A stretch of DNA of 64,000 nucleotides from Paenibacillus beijingensis (GTDB lineage Bacteria; Bacillota; Bacilli; Paenibacillales; Paenibacillaceae). The notes beneath the pieces were generated by a model. It was not told where the DNA came from. It searched no databases and saw only the letters and a list, made by a program, of their open reading frames with translations. How positions within the stretch are numbered: position 1 is the stretch's first letter; every line of letters starts with the position of its first letter. Below are positions 34,553-45,000 of the stretch, in pieces. The stretch is from NCBI RefSeq assembly GCF_000961095.1, contig NZ_CP011058.1:434001-498000 (forward strand), written 5' to 3'. The translations under genes were made by a program, and so were the position numbers.

Positions 34553-34943
34553 GGCGGTTTCCTCCCAAGTAAGTCGTTTCGCTTTCTTATGTTGTCGTCG
34601 CCCGCTGCTTCCGGACGAGTGGTAAGCCAATTTGTTGCAAGAGCCTTCCGCTTGCTTGCCCATACGTTTGCAAAGCCTTTACATGAAGCTTATTTCCCAT
34701 CGTACGCAAAATCGTATGCGCTTCGCAACTTTTCCGGATTAAAATTCTCCAATCGTTGGATGCGGCCCCCGAATAACAGAACGTTTGACTTGCGTAAAAA
34801 GTTGATCATCATGAACGGATCATTGCGGACAAGCAGAAACGGCTAACGCCGTCTTATTGGGCGGCCATACGTTTCGCGGTGAAATCTAAGAAAGTATAAG
34901 CGTGAAACTTATCGTTTCTTGGATTTAAAAAAAAGAAACGCAA
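34553..34943. other. intergenic stretch between pheT and zapA
   Basis: No supported gene. On the minus strand TTGCGA, 18 bases and TACGAT precede zapA and could be a weak promoter. A 40-codon open frame at 34690-34812 lacks a ribosome site and is not annotated. Bacillus subtilis has rnhC here; no RNase H motif is present. Confidence 0.5.
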
Positions 34944-34989
34944 AAAAGCCGCATCGCAGTCCTTTCGAAACTAATTCGATGCGGCTTTT
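34944..34989 (-). terminator. intrinsic terminator after pheT
   Basis: Perfect 13-bp stem AAAAGCCGCATCG with its complement and a 20-base loop, continued on the minus strand by further T. It ends the pheST transcript 13 bases after the pheT stop. Confidence 0.9.
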
Positions 34990-35001
34990 ATCGTTTCCTG
35001 C

Positions 35002-37443
35002 CTATTTCCTCAATTCAGCGGCAAAAGATTGTTCCAGCTTCGTCACCGATTTGGCATGCAGCTCAGATGCCTCTTCGTCGGTCAGCGTACGCTCCGGATG
35101 CCGGTATACGAGCGACAGCGCGACGCTCTTTTTCCCTGCGCCGAGCCGCTCGCCGGTGTAAACGTCGAACACGTTCACCGACTCCAGCAGCTCGCCTGCA
35201 GCTTCGCGCACCGCCGCGCACAACGCGCCGGCTTCCACGCCGCTGTCCACCACGACCGCGATGTCGCGTTCAATCGCCGGATAGCGCGGAAGCGCTTTGT
35301 ACTCGATGGAGAAGTCCGCTTCTTCATATACGGCATCCAGGTCGATCTCCAGCACAAAGGTGTCGTCCAGATCGTTATCCAGCTGAACCGAAGGATGAAG
35401 CTGGCCGACATATCCGATCGTTTCCAGGCCCAGCTGCGTCTGCAGCGCAACCGATGCGGTCCGTCCGGGATGGAACTGATCGGGCTGCGCCGCGGCATAG
35501 ACGATTTTCCCGCTCAGCCCGAGCAGGTGGAACACCGATTCGAGCACCCCCTTGGCGGTGTAAAAATCAACCTTCTCGGCTTTGCGGTTCCACTGCGACG
35601 CCTCCCGGCTGCCCGTCAGCAGCGCGGCGAACCGGTGTTTTTCCCGCGGCAGCTGCGTCAGCACGTCCTCGTCGGTATGAAACACGCTGCCGATTTCAAA
35701 TACCGACACGTCGGCCGTTTTGCGGTTCCGGTTGTAAGCCGCCGTCTCCAGCAGCTGCGGAATGAGGCTGCGGCGCAGCACGCTGCGCTCCTCGCTCATC
35801 GGCATCGACAGCCGCACCGGCTTCGCTCCGCCGCCCAAATCCGGGAACATTTCCGTACGCTGCGGGGAAGTGAACGAGTAGTTCACGACTTCGCTTAAGC
35901 CCGCGTCGGTCAGACGCTTGCGGAGCTCGCGGCGGATCGCCTGCGGCTTCGTCAGCGCCCCCGGCGTCGTGCTGCCTTCGATCGGCGTCGTCGGGATATT
36001 GTCGTAGCCGAACAGCCGCGCCACCTCTTCGATCAGATCGACATCGCGCGTAATATCGCCGCGGCGCGTCGGCACGGTAACGGCGAATTCGCCTTCCGGC
36101 GACAGCTCCGACTCAAAGCCGAGACGTCCGAAAATCGTCTGGATTTCCAGCTTGGACAGCTGCGTGCCCAGGTAGCGGTTCGTTTTGTCAATCGAAATCG
36201 AGATAACGGCCGGCTCTGCTTCCTGCACGACAACTTCGGCGATGCCCTCGGTTACGAGACCTTGCGCCAGCTTCGCAATCAGCGCGGCGGCGCGGTCGAG
36301 CGCGGCAATGACGCGGCCCGGGTCCACTTCCTTCTCGAAGCGGGCGCTCGATTCGGAGCGGAGCCCAAGCTGACGGCTCGTCTTGCGCACCGTACCGCCG
36401 TCGAACTTGGCCGATTCCAGCACGATGTTCGTCGTTTCCGCCGTCACTTCGGAATTGGCGCCGCCCATTACGCCGGCGAGCGCCACCGCTTTCTCGGCGT
36501 CGGCAATAACGAGCATGTGCGGCTCCAGCGTGCGCTGCTGGCCGTCCAGCGTTTCCAGCGTCTCGCCCGGCTTCGCCGTACGCACCGTAATGTGCCCGCC
36601 GGCGATTTTATCGCCGTCGAACGCGTGCAGCGGCTGCCCGTATTCCAGCATGACGTAGTTGGTCACGTCCACCACATTGTTAATCGGGCGGATTCCGGCC
36701 GCGATCAAACGGTTTTGCAGCCACAGCGGCGATGGAGCGATCGTCACGTTGCGGATGGAGCGGGCCGAATAATGAGAACAAAGCTCGCCGGCTTCCACCG
36801 TCACGCGGATATGATCCTCGGTCCGTTCGGCGGCGCGGAACACATCGTTTTGCGGAAGCTGCACCGGACGGCCCGTCAGCGCACCTACTTCGTAAGCAAC
36901 TCCAAGCATGCTCAGGCAGTCGGAACGGTTCGGCGTCAAATCCAGCTCCAGCACGTAATCGTCAATGCCGAGCACATCGCCGATCGGCTGTCCGAGCTCC
37001 GTAGCCTCCGGCAGCACGAGAATGCCTTCCTGCTGCTCCTTCGGCAGCAGCTTGTCGTTGATGCCCAGCTCCTTCGCCGAGCAAATCATGCCCTGGGACT
37101 CCACGCCGCGCAGCTTCGCGCGCTTGATGGCAAGTCCTCCCGGCAGCTTCGCGCCCACTGTCGCCACAGGCACTTTTTGTCCCGCGTCCACGTTGCGCGC
37201 CCCGCACACGATTTGCAGCAGCTCGCCGCTGCCGACATCCACCTTGCAGACGTTCAGCTTGTCGGCGTCGGGATGCTTTTCCTTCGCGACGACGTATCCG
37301 ACGACTACGCCGCTGACCCCTTTGTTGCGGGATTCGACGCCGTCGATTTCGATGCCGCCGGCGGTCATTTTTTCGGCCAGTTGCTCCGGTCCGATTCCTT
37401 CCAAGTCGATATATTCGCTAAGCCATTTATAGGAAACATTCAT
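35002..37443 (-). CDS. pheT: phenylalanine-tRNA ligase beta subunit
   Basis: An 813-residue PheT, of normal length. Domains in order: N-terminal region and tRNA-binding OB fold (about 40-150, 'VVGYVVAKEKHPDADKLNVC'), B3/B4 editing domain (about 210-400, with 'NNVVDVTNYVMLEYGQPLHAFD'), B5 (about 405-480), synthetase-like core (about 490-690) and C-terminal anticodon-binding domain (about 720-813). It forms the alpha2-beta2 enzyme with PheS, charges tRNA-Phe and removes misattached Tyr. Starts 22 bases after pheS; the ribosome site GAGAG is weak. Confidence 0.96.
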   Translation of the reverse strand: MNVSYKWLSEYIDLEGIGPEQLAEKMTAGGIEIDGVESRNKGVSGVVVGYVVAKEKHPDADKLNVCKVDVGSGELLQIVCGARNVDAGQKVPVATVGAKLPGGLAIKRAKLRGVESQGMICSAKELGINDKLLPKEQQEGILVLPEATELGQPIGDVLGIDDYVLELDLTPNRSDCLSMLGVAYEVGALTGRPVQLPQNDVFRAAERTEDHIRVTVEAGELCSHYSARSIRNVTIAPSPLWLQNRLIAAGIRPINNVVDVTNYVMLEYGQPLHAFDGDKIAGGHITVRTAKPGETLETLDGQQRTLEPHMLVIADAEKAVALAGVMGGANSEVTAETTNIVLESAKFDGGTVRKTSRQLGLRSESSARFEKEVDPGRVIAALDRAAALIAKLAQGLVTEGIAEVVVQEAEPAVISISIDKTNRYLGTQLSKLEIQTIFGRLGFESELSPEGEFAVTVPTRRGDITRDVDLIEEVARLFGYDNIPTTPIEGSTTPGALTKPQAIRRELRKRLTDAGLSEVVNYSFTSPQRTEMFPDLGGGAKPVRLSMPMSEERSVLRRSLIPQLLETAAYNRNRKTADVSVFEIGSVFHTDEDVLTQLPREKHRFAALLTGSREASQWNRKAEKVDFYTAKGVLESVFHLLGLSGKIVYAAAQPDQFHPGRTASVALQTQLGLETIGYVGQLHPSVQLDNDLDDTFVLEIDLDAVYEEADFSIEYKALPRYPAIERDIAVVVDSGVEAGALCAAVREAAGELLESVNVFDVYTGERLGAGKKSVALSLVYRHPERTLTDEEASELHAKSVTKLEQSFAAELRK

Positions 37444-37465
37444 TTTCTCTCACGCAGCCTTTCCG

Positions 37466-38500
37466 TTACATTCTCGCGAACTGGCCGAGGAAGCGCAGAT
37501 CGTTCGTATAAAAATGGCGGATGTCATCGATGCCGTACTTCAGCAGCGCGATCCGTTCGATACCCATCCCGAATGCGAAGCCGCTCACCTCGTCCGGATT
37601 GTAGCCTCCCGCTTCCAGCACCCGCGGATGAACCATGCCGCAGCCGAGAATTTCCAGCCAGCCGCTTCCTTTGCACATCCGGCAGCCGTGGCCGCCGCAC
37701 TGCACGCACGTCACGTCCACTTCCGCGCTCGGTTCCGTGAACGGGAAGAAACTCGGACGCAGACGGATTTCCGTCTGCTTACCGAACATCAGCTGCACGA
37801 ACTGCAGCAGCGTTCCTTTCAGGTCGCTCATCTGGATATTGGGGCCGACAACGAGCCCTTCCACCTGGTTGAACTGGAACGAATGCGTCGCGTCGTCGTC
37901 GTCGCGGCGGTATACTTTGCCGGGGCAGATGACTTTGAGCGGCGTTTTGCCGTTCATCGCGTGCATCGCGCGGACCTGCACCGGAGACGTATGCGTACGC
38001 ATCAAAATTTCGTCCGTCACATAGAACGAATCCTGCATATCCCGCGCCGGATGGTTTTTCGGCAGATTGAGCGCTTCAAAGTTATAGAAGTCCGTTTCCA
38101 CCTCGGGTCCTTCGGCAATCGTGTAGCCGAGGCCGACAAAAATATCTTCGATTTCCTGCGCCACTTTCGTCAGCGGGTGCAGCGCGCCCTGCGGCAGCGG
38201 CGTGCCCGGAAGCGTCACATCGAGCGTCTCCGCGCGCAGGCGCGCTTCGGTTTCCGCCTTCTGGAACGAAGTCTGCTTCTCTTCGATTACCGCTTCGATG
38301 GCGCCGCGCACCTCGTTGCCGACTTGGCCGATGATCGGGCGCTCTTCCGCGCTAAGCGAACCCATGCCGCGCAAAATTTCCGTGAGCGCGCCTTTTTTGC
38401 CCAAATATTTGACCCGCAAATCGTTCAGCTCCTGGGGACTGCTTACCCCCTGCAGCTCGCTGAGCGCTTCCGTTCTGAGCGCCTCCAACCGTTCTTTCAT
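37466..38500 (-). CDS. pheS: phenylalanine-tRNA ligase alpha subunit
   Basis: A 344-residue PheS. An N-terminal coiled coil (about 1-85) binds tRNA; the catalytic domain of class II follows with 'KVYRRDDDDATHSFQFNQVE' (motif 2), 'LRPSFFPFTEPSAEVDV', the Cys cluster 'CVQCGGHGCRMCKGSGW' and 'GFAFGMGIERIALLKYGI' (motif 3). Activates phenylalanine and transfers it to tRNA-Phe with PheT. ATG follows GGAGGCGAATAAACG. Expression is governed by the T-box leader upstream. Confidence 0.97.
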   Translation of the reverse strand: MKERLEALRTEALSELQGVSSPQELNDLRVKYLGKKGALTEILRGMGSLSAEERPIIGQVGNEVRGAIEAVIEEKQTSFQKAETEARLRAETLDVTLPGTPLPQGALHPLTKVAQEIEDIFVGLGYTIAEGPEVETDFYNFEALNLPKNHPARDMQDSFYVTDEILMRTHTSPVQVRAMHAMNGKTPLKVICPGKVYRRDDDDATHSFQFNQVEGLVVGPNIQMSDLKGTLLQFVQLMFGKQTEIRLRPSFFPFTEPSAEVDVTCVQCGGHGCRMCKGSGWLEILGCGMVHPRVLEAGGYNPDEVSGFAFGMGIERIALLKYGIDDIRHFYTNDLRFLGQFARM

Positions 38501-38544
38501 CGTTTATTCGCCTCCAATAAATACGTTGCTTCACAATACAAAAA

Positions 38545-38838
38545 GGCCCTTCCTCCCATAAGGGACGAAAGGACCGTGGTACCACCCTAATTCGGGCCAC
38601 CGCTAATCTTGCTCGCGGCAAACCCCTTTGAACGGATAACGGACCGCAAAGCCGTGTCTTCCTACTGAACCGTTGCGGCTGCCTGTTACCGCGCCCGCTC
38701 CGCCGTTCAAAAGACCTGCTCCGGAGTGAAATTCGGCGCAGCTCTTCCCGCAAAGACGCTCGCAATCTATGGCGTCTTCTCCCTGTGCGTCAAGCAACGC
38801 TTACTTGTCTCCATCAAAGCATTCACTATACATATATC
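38545..38838 (-). promoter_or_regulatory. T-box riboswitch for pheST
   Basis: The conserved antiterminator sequence AGGGTGGTACCACGG lies at 38574-38588 on the minus strand. It is followed by the competing terminator, GGTCCTTTC..GAAGGGCC, then TTTTT (38545-38574). The 250 bases upstream would fold into Stem I to III. Uncharged tRNA-Phe binding to the specifier loop and to the antiterminator should permit read-through. A TTC in 'GAATTTCAC' of the Stem I part is a candidate specifier codon but was not verified by folding. Confidence 0.92.
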
Positions 38839-38842
38839 ACCT

Positions 38843-38872
38843 ATTATACTGTCAGTGCGGCAGCGATTGCAA
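38843..38872 (-). promoter_or_regulatory. sigma-A promoter of pheST
   Basis: TTGCAA (38867-38872), 18 bases, TATAAT (38843-38848), just before the T-box leader. Confidence 0.75.
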
Positions 38873-39016
38873 GGGCAATTGACCTGCTCGAAGATCTGCA
38901 ATTGATTGTATGATACTTTGCTTGAGATCTTCACTCGATCTGCTTGAGGGTTGCTCATGGATATGATTGAGTTTCTGCCCGATATTTGCCCGTAAGCCTC
39001 ATGCGCCGCATTTCCG

Positions 39017-42000
39017 CTATTGCCGGCGGTGAACACCTCCCGCCTTATAGACGCTGCCGATAATCCGGAACGGAACATTGGCCGTCTTAACCGTTCCGTT
39101 CCGGTACAACACCTCGAACCGGAGCGTGTAAAGGCCTTTGTCCAGACCGTCTGTCAGCGAGCTCCAGCGGGAGTCGTACAGCCGGCCCGCATAATGATTG
39201 GCCTCGCCGGTGAACGCCAAAACGGCTTCCGTATCGAGCTGATCGCCCGAAAGTCCGGCGGCGCTCAGTTTAACGGTGACACGGCTTACCGGAGCGGCCG
39301 ACGTATACCCATGGACGATCATCACTTCTCCGGCATAAAAATCTTTCGGATCGCCCGCTGTCTCATGTCCCGCCTGCTCATGAATTTTCAGCCACTCCGC
39401 CGTATGCTCGACGGACGCGCCCAGCGTCAGCGGCTGCACCTGAACCGCACGCTCCGCTTCGCTCTGAGCCTTGCCGTCCGATACGGTCAAACGAATTCTG
39501 TACGTGCCCTGAAGAGCCCGGGCGATAACCGGTGGTGTGTCATATACCGTCATCATACCCATTGGGTCGGTTACCGTCCATTGCCCGGTCACCAGATCTC
39601 CATCCGGGTCCGTCGATTGATCGATAAGCGTCAAGTCATCGCCTTCCCATACCGGCTTCGGACTCCAGTCAAACGCCGCGTTCGGTGGACGGTTCGTTTC
39701 GATATAGAAAAATTTCGGGCTGCTCCACCCGCTCCAATCATAACCGTCAAAGACCCGGATCTGCACATACATGTTCACATGCTCCGGCAAATCGACCGAC
39801 GGCCGCATGCTCAGCGCATTGCCCGGTTTGATGTCCGTATCCAGAACAACCGTCCCTCCGTATTGGTAAATTTTCAGCTGGTAACGCGTCTGCGGATCGC
39901 CGTCGGCGTCGAAGTAGTTCCATTGAAACTGCGGCCTAATCTCCGTCAGCTTCGTCGGGTTATTTGCGTCGGCGCTGGCCGGAACGGTAACCTGCGTCCC
40001 CGGAACCTGATTGTATATGTTCACCTGGCGGCTGAATTGCGCCTCGGCGCCCGCCGAATCATGTACGATCTGACGGATGTTGAACGTGCCAAGGCTGCTG
40101 AACGTTTTCATCCAACTCGTCCGTGACGTGCTCGCGAACGACTCGGCCCCGTTTGTCGTTACGTTCCGGATAAAATATTGATGCGGCAAATTATCGCGGC
40201 CCCCATCTTCATTATCGCGGGCGGTCGAATCGATCGTAATCCCCAAGCCCCGAAACGTGTTCACAGAGCTCGTAGTAAAGCCCGGTACCGGCGGCGAGTT
40301 CGGCGTCGGAATCGTGGAAACATCGAGCGATTGCACCGCGTAAGTTGACCATGCTCCATATTCATCTTTGACAGCCATACCAATTTCATACATTCCTTTT
40401 TCCTGCGGTGTTACCAGCTTCTCGTATACCGTGTTGCCTGACGGAGTAATATAGTAGAATTTTTTTTCAAGCACGCCGCGTGTCGTCCGGTAATCGATCC
40501 CCGTATTTTCGGTCGAATAGCTGGTTGTACTTTCATACCGGTCCGGATCGAAACTGCTGTCGGTCCAAATCACTTTTCCGTCCCCTGCCGGCGTCACCGT
40601 AAACAGAGCAATCGGCCGGCGGTGCACCGTTACCCGTTTTGAGAATGCGTTGGAATATTTGCGGTATTCATTGAACGTATTGTCCGGATACAGGTAAGAC
40701 GGATTGGGATCGTCCTTCGCCTGCAGCGTAACAACGTAGTCGCCTACCTTATCGAAAATCAGCTGCTCGGAATCAAACGTTATGCCGTTTAATCCGGACA
40801 TCCCCTGATTGTTCAGGAACCGCGGCGTATGTTCCACGCTCCACTTGTACGATCCGGCTTTCGGATCGCCCTCGGGATCGAGAAACTGAATGTTGTTGTA
40901 CGCAACCTCGGCTCGGGCCGTGCCTTCGTCCCAAATGGCGTAGCTGTCCGACCACTCAACCGTTCCTTGCTTAACGGGCTTGTACGTGAAAGCACTGAAG
41001 CGGACAAACGCCTTGTTGGAAAAATAACCGAAGCGTCCCTGACTGTAACTGCCATCGTTCGCGGTCAGAATCGGAATGTTATTAAGGAACACATCGATCT
41101 GACTGCCGGCCGCCTTCACTTTAACCGCATAGCTTGCATTGGATTGAAACGCATAGCTGCCGCTTTTCAGCACCGTTTTATTTCCATCCACGTACTTCAC
41201 CAGATTAAAGCTGTGCCCGTCCGTCTCAACGGCGTACCGGTTGCTCGTATCCTGCATCCGGAAGGAAAAACCGTTCCATTCGTTGTCGTAGTCGATGTCC
41301 TCCATCCGGAAGCTGTATTTCATCTCCGCATCGGAAAGCGATACGTCCGAAAGGAACTGGCCGCTCGTGAACGATTGCCGGACCAGGGAAGAACCGTTTG
41401 GCGTGCCGACCGCGACATTCAGCAGCAAATTAGCATCGTCACTTGAACTTGAACCGCCGGTCAAATAAACATACACACCGTCTCCGTAATATTGCCCATA
41501 TCGGACGTAGCACGCTTTTATCGTATTGCTGGTTGCCCCGTTTGGCCCATAAACCGCGATCCCGTCATTGCAGGGTGCCGTATTGCCGTAATTGCCGGGA
41601 TAGCGCATATTGAACTCCGTCCGGCTGCCATCCACCGTCACACTGCCTTTTCCGGGAGAAAGAGAGCCGTTCCAGTTCGTATAATGGGAAGCAAAATCAA
41701 ACATCCCCGTTCCCGATCCGCCGCGCGCATTATGATAAGCCTTAATGGTACCGTCCCACATATTAAGGGTATAAATGCTCGGGTAAGAAATAAATCCGTC
41801 GTACCCCATTTCATAGACCTGTACCGAAATTTCGCCAGCAAACGTATTGATTTCCAGCGGCGAAAAATTATCGTAACTGTAAATTCCGTTTAAGCCGGGC
41901 GCTCCCCCAGGGCTAACCGTTGTAAAATCATTCGGAGCCGTCAGATACCGTTTCCAAATCGGATTTAGGTTCGCGTCGTACTTGTTAATGCTGAGGTCCA

Positions 42001-45000
42001 AATATTGCGTGTTTTCGCCATTTCGAATGGTGAATCCTTCGTAGGTGTAAACATTCCCATACGGGTCGGTAAAGAGCGGTTTTGCCGCGGCATATGGCCG
42101 AGCACCGAAATCGGCTCTCGGTTGCGGCACCCTCCAATCGGCCAATTTTCGCAGCGATAAATCAGGCGACAGCTCGGCAAACTGGGCGTATACCTCCCCA
42201 GGCTTGGCATTCGATTTTACCGTCCTCAGCACGACGCTGCTCCCTTTTGCATAGACGATTTGCCAGTATTCATACCCGCTCGATACGGGGTCGGTACCCG
42301 AGAATCCAAGATCAAACGGTTTGGTCGTCTGATTGAGCAGTTGGCCTGAAAAAGCGTCATAGACGGCCAATCGGTAGCCGCTGCTGTTTAAACTGGACAC
42401 ATATAAATATTTTCCCGCGACTTCCCAGTTGTTGAAGTAGTTGTTTTTATTCTTCAAATTGATTCGGAACGCATACGGATCGCCGTTCCGGTACTTGTAT
42501 TTCATCGTCCATCCGCCAGAGATTCCATCAAGCGGGGACAGTTTCTTTGGATCCAGCGCGTAAATGACCGTATCCTCATAAACCATACCTGTTGCCGCAG
42601 AATCGTCAAAGTACAGCAGCTTTTGATTGGAGCGCATTTTAAACTGGTCCGCATCATCCGTGTATACGTTATTACCATAAGCGAGCCGGTGACTGGAAGG
42701 GATAATTTTGACCGGATCGCCGTTATCGTTAATGATGTAATCATTCAGCTGCACGCTGCTTAAAGAACGCCACGGCGATAAATTGTTGGTACCGAAACCG
42801 TTCGGCTGCTGATAAGCAAAGTTCCAAGCCTTACCCCCGCCGAAAACAGGATAGTTATTCATATAGTTCGCCTGATTGCCGAAGTTCCGGGCATCGCCGC
42901 TCACCAGGCTGCCGCCTTCAATCCGCCACAGGTTGTTTTTGCTGAAAACCTGCTCGCTGCTGTTCGGCACGTAAAGCGGCCAGTTCAGCATCGTGTCCGG
43001 CCGGATCGTTGTGCTGGCTTCCAAATCCGGCTGCGGATTTTTCCCTTCGACTTCAAACGAAACTTCCGGCGCGTTGTTGACGATGTTGAACGTAAGCGTT
43101 GAATCCGCTTGATTCGCAGTATCGCCGGATTTACCGTAGTCTTCCGTCACTTTCACATAAAAGAGATACTTGCCCACCTTATTTGCTGAAAACGTCACAC
43201 TCTTCAACGACCCTTTGATGTCCTGCCATGCATCATCGTAAAAGCCGTTGTTTGCCGCATCGTACTTGTATTTGTACTCCGCATTCACGATTGTATCGCC
43301 GTCCGGAGAGTACGATTGATTCAAAATGACGTTTGGTTCATTCCGGATACCGACGCTCGGAACATTCAGCTTCGCAAGCGGAGGCTGATCCGGCTTGACC
43401 ACCAGATTGCAGCTGGCCGGGGAATCCGATTTACGTCCCTGGTTATCGTAAACGTCGAGGAAAATTTGGACCGTAAGGTCCTGATCGGTGTCGTTGGCGT
43501 AGGTCAGCTGCTTGTTTGTCCATTCATCCCGGCTGTGGTCAATCGTACGGCCGCTGACCGGACTGTAGCTGCCGCTGCTGTCAAACGCGCTGTCCGGTAC
43601 GATATGATTGGCAATAACGCTTGCCGGGCATTTAATGACGGGAACCGGGCTTTTCGAGATGACGTTGATGTAGGTAACTGCTTGCGCCGTTGCTCCCCAC
43701 TGGTCCCGGATTTGGCCGCTGATGTTATGAAAGCCTTTTTCCATCACGATGCCGTACATGCCCCAGCCGCTCTGCGGATATTTACCGGGAAGCGACTGCA
43801 TCCACGGATCGCTTTTGTCGAATAAGAATCCGTCAAAACTCATCGTATCGCCATCCGGGTCAAACGGAGTCGGAACGGCCGGATCGTTAACGACGACAAG
43901 ATCAAGCACTTCACCTTCGATAATCTGGTGAACCGGCTTCGTCGGCTCGCTTCGTTTCACGAATGCGATTTGAAATTGCGGCGGATGGTTATTTGAGGGT
44001 CCGTTTACCTCTAGCTGCTTTGGACCGATCCAGTCAGTTGTACCGCAGCTCGTAGCAATTTTCAAATACACGTTATGCGATCCGACGCCGACAACGGTCG
44101 GATAATCCGAGCGCGAAAAGCTCGTATCGCTGATGCTGCTATACGCTTGAGTCTGGTTTTCCACGCCGCCGCGCTCGAATTTGTAAATGTGGTACTGGTA
44201 TGTACAGCCATTTAGGTTAAAGTCCTTGGGGTGGAGTGTAAAGCTCTGGCCGTATTCGATGGTGCTTGGGACGATGTCGAAATCTCCGGTGAAGTCGGAA
44301 GCCGCTGGCACTGCTCCGGGCGTGAACGTTCGTGTTACCTCGTTATTACCCTCGTTTTCTTCATTGATGGCTCCTGAACTGTCTACCGACAACTTAAATG
44401 TCTTGGCTGCCGCTGTCGTAAACGTGTAGCTGAAGGATAGGGAAGAGGAGGCGCCACTGGCTGCCGAAGGTATTGTATTAAGCTTAATCACTGTGCCCGT
44501 TTCATCCATAATCTTCACGTTAAACGGATTTCCGATATTTGTTCCGACATTACGATAAGTAGCCGTAAAGGTAGCTGCTTTTCCGACTTCGATCGAATCC
44601 GTTGAGGTAATGTCATCGGCAATAAGATCGGGTTTGGTTATTTCGCCGACACGCTCATAAGAAACTTCGACTTCATATTCTAGGATGTAAGTGGTTCCGG
44701 TCCAAACTGTGTTTGAATTCAGGAAGTAACTTCGACCTTGGACGTTTCCGCCGAGAGAATTATCGGCTTCATAATCAATGTTTTCAACATTGTACGAAGA
44801 TGACAAGGGTTTGTGGACTTTGAGGTATCCGTAACCATCCTGACCTTTGCCTTTGTAATCAATGACCATCCCTGCATCAATTGGTGTTGCTTCTGTAATA
44901 TTTATCGAATTTGGAGCAACTTTTGAACTCGATATCGTTTCTTTTGAAGGGGTTTGGAAAGCATCCGGTGGAGGAAGTCGATCCGACCAAGAAGCAGCAC

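Noticed and set aside
34690..34812. 40-codon open frame between pheT and zapA (minus strand)
   Set aside because: No ribosome site, no recognisable family, and its position is open simply because the stretch is short. A remnant of rnhC was considered but no RNase H motif is present.
36262..37740. Long open frame on the plus strand antisense to pheT and pheS
   Set aside because: His/Arg/Gln-rich product typical of the reverse complement of a GC-rich gene; both pheT and pheS are certain on the other strand. The same holds for antisense frames in mutS2, zapA and SNF2.
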